This document shows, piece by piece, positions 1 through 9,581 of a stretch of DNA of 64,000 nt; the stretch's first letter is position 1, and the number at the start of each line of letters is the position of its first letter. The notes beneath the pieces are model-generated. The model searched no databases and was not told the origin of the DNA. It was given only the letters and a program-made list of their open reading frames with translations. The position numbers were made by a program, and so were the translations under genes. Source of the DNA: Mesaphorura yosii (lineage: Eukaryota; Arthropoda; Collembola; Poduromorpha; Tullbergiidae); assembly GCA_009869945.1 (NCBI GenBank), contig WIXG01000033.1, forward strand, positions 1 to 64,000. The letters run 5' to 3'.

Positions 1-1080
1 CATTATTCCTTGTTAAATTATCTATCATATGAATAAATTCGTTCCAAAATTTTCACATTCGTTTACGAGTTATCGTTATTTTAATGAGAGCTTTAAAACT
101 TTTTGACCACGGTGTACAACTGCTTTGCACCCCCCTCCTTCTGGTAAACCCAATTATTGCCCTCTGGCTTGGCCATCGCACAATAGCCACGAGCGTATTC
201 ATATTTGTGTTAGCCGTGAACCGACTAGAATGGGACACACAAAAATTATATTTTTCATTTCCAACACTCTACACCGCGCATTGCATTTTGTTGTAATTGC
301 CTTGAGGGCCTTCGAATCGCACGCACGAATTGAATCCTCCCGAATTTGACAGGCAAAGAGGATTGCTGTTATCTCGATTAATGCCTTACGAAGACGAAGA
401 AAACATGCCTTTAAATGATAACGTGTACTGAATGATTTAACTGTTGCCTAACTGTTTCTTGATCATCCGTGCGTGTCACACGAAAAGAGCGACAAAGTGC
501 AATCCATTCTGTGGGAAACTGTAGAGTTTACATCTTTTGCAGTTTTTTGCGAACCGTCGAGTCGGAATTTCAAAGTGTACGCGTGCATCGCCAACCTTGA
601 ATAATTACTGCACAGCCGCACACAAGACACAATACCATTAGCAGCTCATTTTTGTGCAAAATTAAGTACGGGAAGAATACTCTCTTGTAAATATTTGATT
701 ATCTGTTTCTGTTGCTATTATTGCGTGCTAGCTTTATTGTCTGAAAGTCCATTTAGCTGTGACTCAGTTCACCTACCATATTCAGATTCAGAGTCATTGG
801 TACATGGTTTGTGCTAAGTGCAGTGCTGTGATTTAGTGGATGTCCAAATTGGAATTAATTCTCCTTTCCTTCCCCTTCTATTATTTTGGGAGAAGCTGGA
901 GTTGGATCGAAGCCACTTGTAATGTTCTAGTCTCCATTAAGTACGTGCACTTTATACTGTTAGGTCATGATTTTCAGCTGAGAGTTGTAAATTCCCTGTA
1001 TTGCAAAAATTAAAGGCGGTGAACAATAGTACCCGGAGCGCAACGCTGTGACATCGTTGGAAGTCTGCTGGACACTGGAC
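1..1080. other. 5' flank of FBXW5
   Basis: No coding exon is convincing here. A 70-codon ATG frame at 84-296 encodes two hydrophobic stretches, but it has no recognisable family and overlaps open frames on both strands. The last few hundred bases before 1081 should hold the FBXW5 promoter and 5' untranslated region. I see no clear TATA box. Confidence 0.5.
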
Positions 1081-3876
1081 ATGGACTCTCCAATTTCACC
1101 AGCCAACTCCGACGAATTGGAGCCTGCAAGTTTCGAATCGTTGCCAGACTCTTTGATACTGAATGTATTAAATTATTTAACTCCCTTCGAAGTTGCACGA
1201 ATTCACCAATGCTCGCGGAGGCTGAGTCGAGTATGTTCGGACGAAATTCTTTGGCGACGATTGTTTCATCGCTATTTTTGTCTGCAACCGATCTTTGCAA
1301 ATCCAATAGGTGAGTTTGTGCTGAATCCTAATGCATCGTGGGAAATGACAACTTATAAACTAAACATAATCTATGTTAAGGGCACAAATCATGGAGAGAA
1401 GAGTTCATCCGTTTGCTCGATGAAATTCCAATTATTGAGGCGCAGGTATTGACGGACCACTCAGATCAGGTTCTTCATGTCTCCCACTCACATGACGGTG
1501 AAATATTCGCGACGACTTCGAAAGATGCGTATATCCATGTATGTCGAAGTCTTCACGCGTCATGTTAGGAGACTAATTTACGATTTTTGGTTCGTGATAG
1601 GTTTGGAATTCAACACACCCAGTCACTTTGAAATACTCTCACGACATGAAACGATTTTGTTGGAAATACACGCAGTTCTCGCAGTTTAATGAGTCAGATA
1701 CGTTACTTTTGGTATCTGGAGTTCTCTTCGGATTACAGAGCACTTCAGGGGAGATTGCTGTTTTCAGTCTGAAAGGTGTGTAACAAATTTGAAACACCAT
1801 TAATCTTTAGTTATGACCAGACCAAATAGAATGGATCTGTTTCAGGTGAATTTGAACTTCAGTGTCGCGTGAGAAACAAGCCGTACGACATTTTCGGGAG
1901 TTGGTACTCTGAAACCTACTTGTTTTCTGGAGATTTGCATTGGCTTGGACACTTGGTCAGCAAGTCTATACTCTGGCTTAATAAAGCCTCACAGGTCAGC
2001 TTATCTTCGCCCCAGATTCCACCTGGTGGGTGCCTCGTCTGCATATTCTTGACTTTGTGTTCTCCTGTAGGAAGTCGAGTCACAGCACACGGCAGTCATG
2101 AATCAAATGTACCGATTTTATAACCCCAAAGCTTCATCAGTGCGTTCAATCCTCGTTGCGAATTGTGTGGACGCAACTCACGCACCAGAAACCGCGCAAT
2201 CATCAGAAGAACAACCGACATCTTCAAGATACGTTAAGCTCCAAACTTCTGGAAATCCACCTTCATTTTTGCATTGCCGCAGCCAAAGCTTGCCAGCAGA
2301 GTCTGACTTAATCAGTATTAATTCTCGCGGATGTAAAGGAACTTTGCAAGGAGCGTTTCAGAACTGGAAACCCTTGAACAATATCGCGGACATTAATTAC
2401 ACATCGGAGTATCGTTCAACACAGCATAAAGAAAGAGCAGAGGCTCTAGCTGTAAATCAGAGTGGAATAAGTTCACCAAAGCGGTTTAAGAGCACCGATG
2501 AAGAATCCGAATCCGAATCTCGAGAAGAAAGTCACGAATCTGGCGAAGGGTTGGAGAATGACCTCGAGAACAAAATGGAGGTAGAAGGTAAGTCTCGAGG
2601 TTGAAAGCGTGTCAGGGCTGTATTCTCAATCCACGTGCTGTATGAATGTTATGCATTTTGCAGACGACAATAAGGACTTAACTTCACCTGTCTTGAGTCC
2701 AATGCAACCCGATGTGTCGTCAAGCCCATCAGATTCATCATCCGCTTCTTCCTCCTTCGATTCGCCTGGGAACGGGGGCTCCGATTTCCGCAGAGCCGCG
2801 CCAATCGAATGTGAAACAGATGAAATCATCGATCCACGGGACAAGTGGTTGATATTCACATGTGGCTCGAAGACTTATACACCACACCAAATTGGATTTA
2901 AACGAATACACCCCTTTAAATTCAAAAGTCTCCTGGATCCAGGTCCTAGTTTACTGGAGCGGTATGCAGAATTGAGAAGGCGAGAGAATTTAGTGGCAGC
3001 TGGCCAGCCCGTCGAAGAGCCCGTCGATTACACCAATTATAAGTCTGTGGCGAATCGCTTCGATTCGGTCGACCATATCATAGATCTACATGGTAAGGCA
3101 CCTGCGGCCGTTGTATGCCCGCGCCTGCGTGGACATATGAGTTTATTGTTTATAAGTATTTATTAGCATGTACAAATTCATTTTTCTTAATAGGTCACAT
3201 AATTGGAATGACAGTATCTCCCGACCACCGCTATTTGTACGTCAACAGCAGGCCGTGGCCAGGTAATTACATTACAATTACAAACAAAGTAACTATAGTT
3301 AAGTCGCGCTGTTTGAGTGGGAAAGATTATTGCAATAATCTGATCCACTCATTTCCAGGAAATTACACAATATCAGACCCATTGGATCCTCCGCCGATTG
3401 CACAAGAAATCGATATTCATGTGATTGATTTAACAACGCTTCGGTATGTACTCCATTTAAAACAAGGCAAAGCAAGAATTATGAATTACGTATTATGTTT
3501 TAGGCAAGTTGGGATGATGAGGCGAGCACACCGTGCTTACACTCCGAACGAAGAGTGTTTCTTCATATTTCTGGACGCTTCCAACTATTATCTGGCGTCA
3601 GGTGCTGAAGATAAACATGCGTACATGTGGGAACGCAATTATGGAATCTCACTCGCAAAACTGCCGCATGCGGACGTCGTGAACTCTGTTGCATTCAGCT
3701 CCCAGAATCCTGAAATGCTCATTTCTGTGTCTGACGACCACACGATCAAGATCTGGAGATCAAGACGACAATGCAGGGAACTCGGCATCGACATGACGGG
3801 ATTGACGGCAGGCGTGAAGCTGTATCTCACGCCAAGACCGACATACGCCACTGCTCCAATTGCCGTTACCAAATAG
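1081..3876 (+). CDS. FBXW5: F-box/WD-repeat protein 5 (FBXW5-like), 9 exons, 727 aa
   Basis: Substrate-recognition subunit of an SCF/cullin-RING ubiquitin ligase. The F-box (about residues 19-62) binds SKP1 and the WD40 repeats bind substrate. Exons: 1081-1309, 1381-1538, 1601-1775, 1846-1994, 2071-2587, 2664-3092, 3194-3262, 3359-3443, 3504-3876. All introns are GT-AG, 60-101 bp, and phases join without a break. Segments near-identical to vertebrate FBXW5 include TDHSDQVLHVSHSH, RVRNKPYDIFGSW, HIIGMTVSPDHRYLYVNSR, HRAYTPNEECFFIFLD and DVVNSVAFSSQNPE. It is longer than vertebrate FBXW5 (about 566 aa) because exons 5-6 carry a Ser/Glu-rich low-complexity insert. The start ATG at 1081 was chosen because an upstream in-frame extension begins only at GTG. 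It is convergent with PPP1R11. Confidence 0.94.
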
Positions 3877-4335
3877 TATTGCAATTTCTATGAACTGTAA
3901 AGCGGAGAACCGTGCGCCGCACGTTGCTTGTATGATTTGCAACTCATTATTAATGATTGCTAATGCATGCAGGCAAAAATGCTAGCTTACTGTGTGACTA
4001 GGTTAAAGTGTTTCCTCTTTGTGATGGAAAAGGAAAGGCTGTGGCTTTGAACACTTGGAATGGAACAAACTGTGATCTGCAAAATCTAGAAACTCAGATT
4101 CAGCCTGACAGGCGATGTCGAATCGCAAATTTATTAAAATAATAAAATAAATCAGCAGTTGGGCTATTTTCAAGGTTTACATCTGAAGGTTTTATCTATT
4201 TTAATGCGATAAATGGATTCTATGTAACAGTTCACAGAATCGTTACAGGAACCGAAAAGGATTGGACGCTACGCTGCAAGATGAAATTTGTATTATGGAA
4301 GATCTGTTTGTTAGTTCTTTGCGCAATTAACTACA
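3877..4335. other. Shared 3' region of convergent FBXW5 and PPP1R11
   Basis: Between the two stop codons lies an A/T-rich patch with AATAAA on the + strand at 4141 and TTTATT (AATAAA on the - strand) at 4130-4135. The two transcripts therefore probably end within a few tens of bases of each other and may overlap tail to tail. Confidence 0.6.
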
Positions 4336-4903
4336 TTAGCTAACGGTGGAAGGTGGTGGGTCTTCACTGTTGTTATTATTGGAATTTCCATTATGATTAT
4401 GCTTGTGTCCACCACAGTCTTCACAGTCGTCATCGTCGCTGCTGTCTGAGGATTCGCCAAAAGCTTGGGGCTTTTTATAAATGCAGCAACCTAAAGGATC
4501 GATCACATGATTAAATTTCAAGATGCCAAAGAAAGACCAGAACAGTTTGTTTCGCATAACTAAACTATGATTAGGCTCACATTTGGACTTCCGTTTGCCC
4601 ATTCCTTCATTATCAACTGTCTCTTCAGTCCATCCTACCCGTTTCTTCTTCTTCGGCTTCTTAAGTTTAAGGTGAACTGCTGGTACAGACTATTTAACAA
4701 ATGACAACAAACGTATCAGTCGAAATGCAAACACCTTATTAATTAAGGTCAGGTGACCTTACTTGTGTTTCCTCGAGTGTGACAGTTTGCGTCCTTGATC
4801 CGCTGGGCATTACCGTCGCCCCAGCAGAAGGTGCTGAATGAAGCCGTAAGCTGTGTCCTGGGTCGTTGCTTTCTTGGTTACTATCTTGATCACTCATTAT
4901 CAT
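4336..4903 (-). CDS. PPP1R11: Protein phosphatase 1 regulatory inhibitor subunit 11 (inhibitor-3), 3 exons, 134 aa
   Basis: Small, heat-stable, intrinsically disordered inhibitor of protein phosphatase 1. The vertebrate protein is also reported to act as a ubiquitin ligase. Exons on the minus strand: 4903-4763, 4689-4581, 4490-4336; introns are 73 and 90 bp, both GT-AG, giving 405 nt in frame. The family core is clear: a lysine-rich stretch, then the PP1-docking RVGW motif of RVxF type, [20 protein letters not shown], and KPQAFGESS followed by an acidic run. A Cys/His cluster ([12 protein letters not shown]) matches the second metal-binding element. The CCC motif is created exactly by splicing exon 2 to exon 3, which supports the intron. 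Two in-frame ATGs (4903 and 4897) could start the protein. The Asn-rich tail is lineage-specific. The Nudix gene lies upstream in the same orientation. Confidence 0.92.
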
Positions 4904-5370
4904 GTGATTTCGGAACAAAAAATCGATTCGATCAATTGAATTTTGGAGGGCGGGCTGAGCTTCTGATCACAATTTAGATAGCACTCCTTCTCTTATAAAT
5001 CCTAATTCGATTCTAGTCAATTGACTTGAATTTACGTTTTACTGTTGCGGTCCCCAAACGAACGTGAAAACTGTACTTCGAATCTGTACCAGTTTTGAAT
5101 TCATTCGCGAAGAAGTATGCGTATACGATCTTTCGCGTGAATCACGCTAACATCACGTTGAGTTCATCTCATCACATTCTCATCATTCCCCAAAATACTG
5201 AAATCGTGAAATCTTGGTCATAAATAAATAGAATTAAGAACATTGCTTGCTTTTAATTTTACACATAAGATCAAGGCACTATCACAACGATACGATGAGC
5301 CATTTGTTATCATTTCTAAAATGCGAGACCGCTGCCTACTAAAATATTTAAAGGAACTAAGAAACTATTG
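4904..5370. other. Spacer between Nudix gene stop and PPP1R11 start
   Basis: About 470 bp containing the PPP1R11 promoter and 5' leader and the 3' untranslated region of the Nudix gene. An ATTAAA on the minus strand near 5250 is a possible poly(A) signal for the Nudix transcript. No further gene is seen. Confidence 0.5.
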
Positions 5371-6327
5371 TTATAACTTTCCTCCCGGAGGCGGGCGACA
5401 TTTTGAATCTGAGTCGGACGATGAAGGAGAGCTTTGCAGCATTGGTATTTGCTTTTTGTAGAAAGTCGGCAATAAAGCTTCAAGTGTCAAATGTGTCAGG
5501 ATGGCCGTCAAGCCCCAGAGTTTAATTTCGCGTTGACCTTCTGGGTCCACCGTTTTCTTTGAGCTGGAGGAAGTTTTTGGACACGCTTTGCCATCATCAT
5601 CGGACGAGCTCTCACTAATTTGCACCATTAAATCATGATTGGGATCTGTAGTAGAATGAAACACCTTCATGTTTTTGTAAACTGGCATTCCAAGTCCTCT
5701 TCTGTATTGCGTGTGGCCCCAATTGGCTGGATCACAAAAATGTAGCAAGCTAATTGTGAAAGCTACGTGTACTTCATCTTGGTTTATTTTTAACTTGGAC
5801 GGATCCACCGGGTTAACCTTGATAAATCCAAGAACGGGCGTTACACCCATCAGCGTCGAGGCAGTAGGCATAGGACTCATTTGTCCCCATATTTCGATTT
5901 GATCTTTAGTAAGGCCCAGTTCTTCTTCGGTTTCTCGTAAAGCTGTCGCAACGGGATCGCCACCATCCTCTGGATCTGCAGCACCTCCAGGAAACGATAT
6001 TTCGCCTCTGTGTGAATTCAACTTTAACGAGCGGAGCGTGTACAGGATCGCTGGTTCACCTCTGACATTGTAACATAGTGGAATCAGGACTGCCGCACGT
6101 TTTGCAAAAGAAATGTTCTGAAATTTGAACCCAGTTCTCTTATTTGTCAGGAAATCCAAACACCTCTTCTTGTTCTCCGCAGAAAATACGCTACCGAGGA
6201 TTTCGTTGGTGCTTCCTTGTCCAGCTGACATACTTCGGAACGAAGTTGCTGCACGTAATTTTGGATAGAATACGCGATTGCAGGTTGCAGGAACGATGCT
6301 TTTGTTTATCAGTTGTGGAAGTAACAT
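5371..6327 (-). CDS. Nudix hydrolase, coenzyme A diphosphatase type (NUDT7/NUDT8-like), single exon, 318 aa
   Basis: Predicted to cleave CoA and acyl-CoA into phosphopantetheine derivatives and 3',5'-ADP, controlling organelle CoA pools. The CoA-specific NuCoA signature is visible at about residues 96-115 (LYTLRSLKLNSHRGEISFPG). It runs into a Nudix box (about 113-139) with GG, then REtEEELGL bearing the metal-binding glutamates. The spacing before RE is one residue longer than in the human paralogues as I recall them. The C-terminal GLTAILTHLTLEALLP helix is typical of the family. No intron, unlike its neighbours. Start chosen at the first ATG, 6327; a longer open frame begins only at TTG. 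The first ~32 residues are basic and hydroxylated like a mitochondrial presequence. An internal ATG at 6231 (Met33) and a C-terminal GGKL hint at an alternative location. A Ser/Asp-rich insert follows the Nudix fold. Confidence 0.92.
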   Translation of the reverse strand: MLLPQLINKSIVPATCNRVFYPKLRAATSFRSMSAGQGSTNEILGSVFSAENKKRCLDFLTNKRTGFKFQNISFAKRAAVLIPLCYNVRGEPAILYTLRSLKLNSHRGEISFPGGAADPEDGGDPVATALRETEEELGLTKDQIEIWGQMSPMPTASTLMGVTPVLGFIKVNPVDPSKLKINQDEVHVAFTISLLHFCDPANWGHTQYRRGLGMPVYKNMKVFHSTTDPNHDLMVQISESSSDDDGKACPKTSSSSKKTVDPEGQREIKLWGLTAILTHLTLEALLPTFYKKQIPMLQSSPSSSDSDSKCRPPPGGKL

Positions 6328-7163
6328 CTGAAGGACAAACGTCGAACACCATCCGAGCTTCCAGGCTGCTGGAGTGTGCAATGCAGTCTATAGACGAGAA
6401 TTATTCAGACCAGCTGATTCCAATTACTTCAATGGTAGTGGACGTGGACGCGCCTGCAAAGTTACGGGACGTGAAATAATTTACATCCGTGACCATCTTA
6501 TGACTAATAACTATACTACTTACGATACTTAAGTAACTTAAGAAGTGATTACCGTTGGCTTAATACGGAGCGGGACGATTCTCAGTTAGGAAGACTGGGC
6601 AAAGTTCGGGGACAAGATAAAAGAATCGATCACTGTGGACTCTAAAGACTTTTACTCCAACTCCTAATGACTTGACATCGCACAGATGAAAATTCATCAT
6701 TCGTCATGCATTACAGCACTACACAATTACACCTGCGATCCCGCACAAAATCTTTTTGAATTTACAAGTTCACTACGCTTTCAGTTCGAGATTCTGGGAG
6801 TTTGGCTTCCATGATGAGACTACGCTATAGCTCTAGAATTCATGATTGGAAAATGGGTTGTCGGAACAGTCCCAATTGGATGCCAAATACTAATGTGATT
6901 AGCGTTGTAAAGCGGCTCGACAAATGTACTGTACAAATTCACAGTCCTGTTCTTGTCATGGATACTTACTTGGTCAGGTCAGATGTCGAGGCAGAAACAA
7001 CATACACCCCAAGCCGCAGCCCCTGCCCACAGGCCACCCCTCGGCCCATGCATGCACCAAGTCGGGACTCCAGCGATTCAATAACTTCAGTGTGCCCCTC
7101 AAGAAGTGCCTCAAATCCGAATTAGGGCTGACTCAAAGACGAAATAAGCCAAGACATCCCGTC
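6328..7163. promoter_or_regulatory. Divergent promoter region between the Nudix and coiled-coil genes
   Basis: The two coding regions point away from each other across about 0.84 kb, so this spacer must hold both promoters and leaders. The frame of the + gene stays open up to another ATG at 6924, but that extension has no protein-like character. No TATA box is evident. Confidence 0.5.
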
Positions 7164-9369
7164 ATGGCAGAACACTCGGCTCTTCTCAGCTCTCCCAGCA
7201 GTGATAACGACAGCTTCAATGATACTCGTCTAACCGAAGCTAACGAGTTATTTCTACATCGACTGCGGCAAGAGCGGCAGGCGAGGAAATCAAGATCCGT
7301 TCATACAATCTCACTGAACTCAAGGCCCAGCATCCGATCACCCGAAGTGTTTGTTCAACTGGAAGCTCTTAAAAGATCTGCAGCTGACGAGGAGGGTGAA
7401 CGCTCTAATGCTAGCCATGACCAAAGCCAACGTGACACGGGCGTGCAGGCAGCCGCCAAAAGCACCGCGAGCAGCAGCACCAACAGTCAAGAAATCAAGG
7501 CGGCTCTACTACAGTCACAGTCATCACCAGCTCCTTCATTGTCATGTCCTCTGAAAATTGCTTCGATTCACGGTTCCATGGAAGATCTTCACCGTCCCAA
7601 GAATTTCAGGCGTACTCCGGTGACTGCTGTCCAGCGAAGTCGGCAGTCTGAACCGGCTCCAACCACGACAACGGCTACATCATTGAATGTATCCGTCTCC
7701 GAAAGCAACCTCAACGTATCAAGTCTTGATTCTTCATATCAAGCAAGAAAGGATGGGAACTCGAACGGAGATGACGAGTCAGATGAAGACAATACTGACG
7801 CTGGAGAATTACTCAGCGTTTCTACCAGCATGAGCAGCATTTCTCAGGCTGAAGCGCTGCCTTGCTATGACGAACACTCGTTAAATCTTCTGCGCTTTCC
7901 AGTTCAGCACTTTCTGGCAGCCGGTATCAGAGCCCAAACGAATAGCCTAGCCAAGTACGAGGCGGAACTTTACAGCTACAGACTGAAGAACGCAATTCGT
8001 CACGTGTCGAACTCTCTCCTGTTAAACTCACGAAGAAGCCAACACGCAGAGTTGATCAGGGTTCGTGGTGACACATCCCAATTAAAATTACAGGTACTGG
8101 TTAATGCTTGGCTTGCGTTGATTAACGTGGTTGAGCTTTTTGCCTGTTTTGTTACAGGAAAGCAATCTCACACTCCAGCTTCGAGTCACTCGTCATGTGC
8201 AGGCAAATGAAAGGGAAAGAGAAGCGGAGAATGACCGGGAGTTGCAGGAGCTCAAGACCCAGATAACAAATCTAAAGAAAACTGAAAAACGGACTTTATA
8301 TGTAAAGACTTTATCCTTCAAATTACTTAATTAATCCATGATCAAAGGTTCCACGCGTTTCTTTTCTTTCGCTAGGAAATAAGATCTATTGAAGACGAAA
8401 TACAAAGTACAAAGGCAGACGGTGTTATTCTTCACTCCGAAAAAATGGGCATTAAGCACGAGGTGGAGGGCTCACTTGAGAAGAGAGACCCATTGGAGAA
8501 TTTGTTCGACGCTGAAAAGCAAAATCGGGGAAAAAATGCAAACTTATGCTCCAGTCTGGGACGACAGGTTGGTGTGTTCTTTTTTCTGTACTTTGCTTCG
8601 GCGGTTTCTCACCTGTATGAGCCAATCTCAACCTTTCTGAGTTCTCTGGTTGCAGATGTCCGACCTGCAAACTAAAGTGAAGGATCTTACACGTCAAGTC
8701 AATCAGTGGAAGCAGCGGTCAGACGAAAATGAAGGGACTGGGTTAGATTTGAAACGAACACTCGATTTGCAAGCGAAAGAGTACGTGAACTTGAAGAAGT
8801 TGTACGAAATTGAGCACGAGAAGATGCTAAATGTGACAAAGTACAGATTGAGATTAATTCTTAGTGGTACATTCCAGGCCAATTCTTATCGTTCCTGTTT
8901 CAGGGACGTATCGCACAATGAAGAGGCTCTGGACCACATCGAAGATCAACTGGAATTTTGCTTGAACGAACTCAACATAGAGAAAGAAGAATTGAATGCT
9001 AGCGTGAGAGAACAGAAGACTCAAGAATTCAACTTGAAGGACATGAAAGAAACTCACACCAAGCTAAGGTGAATCCTGAAGCCGCAAGCTATGCGGCTAC
9101 TTCCTTTCGTTTGTAACTACCAGACTGGAAACTTGTCCATTGATAGGCTCGAGCTTGAAAGCATGGAGAAGGAAATACAAATCCACAAGGCTCTTGAACT
9201 TCGCCGGCAGCAAACTATCATAAATGGACTCAAGTTCTGGCTGTTTGTTCTGGGTTTTGTGTTCTTTGGAGGCTGCATGGATGACGTGGGCGCATTAATG
9301 TCATATTCAATAGATCTCACAAAAGTGGTTCTGGTTAAAAAGAAATGTCAAGATACTGAATCAGAGTGA
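7164..9369 (+). CDS. Coiled-coil protein with C-terminal hydrophobic segment, family not recognised, 6 exons, 612 aa
   Basis: I do not recognise the family. Exons: 7164-8093, 8158-8301, 8376-8567, 8656-8840, 8904-9068, 9147-9369. Introns are 63-88 bp, GT-AG, and the phases join perfectly. Residues 1-270 are Ser/Thr-rich and probably disordered, with an acidic stretch (DDESDEDNTDAGE). From about residue 280 the protein is helical and rich in E/K/Q/L with heptad-like spacing over roughly 250 residues, predicting long coiled coils. Near the C terminus is a ~15-residue hydrophobic stretch (FWLFVLGFVFFGGCM) and then ~30 residues ending in a basic VKKK patch. This layout resembles tail-anchored organelle or motor adaptors such as syntaphilin/syntabulin, but I see no diagnostic motif. 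ATG 7164 has a good context (GTCATGG). It converges with the SLC22 gene, 212 bp between stops. Confidence 0.82.
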
Positions 9370-9581
9370 AGTGAAGCATTTCAAGGCATACAGTGCAGTG
9401 AATTTTAGTGCATGCTTGATTAATTTGTAAGCCAAAATTTAGAGTATTTGATTATGCTACCACAACACTAATTTAATTTTACGGTGATCACGATAATTTT
9501 GCGCTTTAGAAATATACTTTTGACAATATAGTTTTTATGCTATTTACTATTATATCATTTTGTGCTTGTGTTCACCGCTGT

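Noticed and set aside
84-296. 70-codon ATG frame with hydrophobic stretches
   Set aside because: All three overlapping frames are open, there is no recognisable family, and no splice site or poly(A) context supports it.
6802-7125. Open frame overlapping the N-terminal region of the coiled-coil gene
   Set aside because: It lies in a different frame from the spliced gene and its product has no protein-like features.
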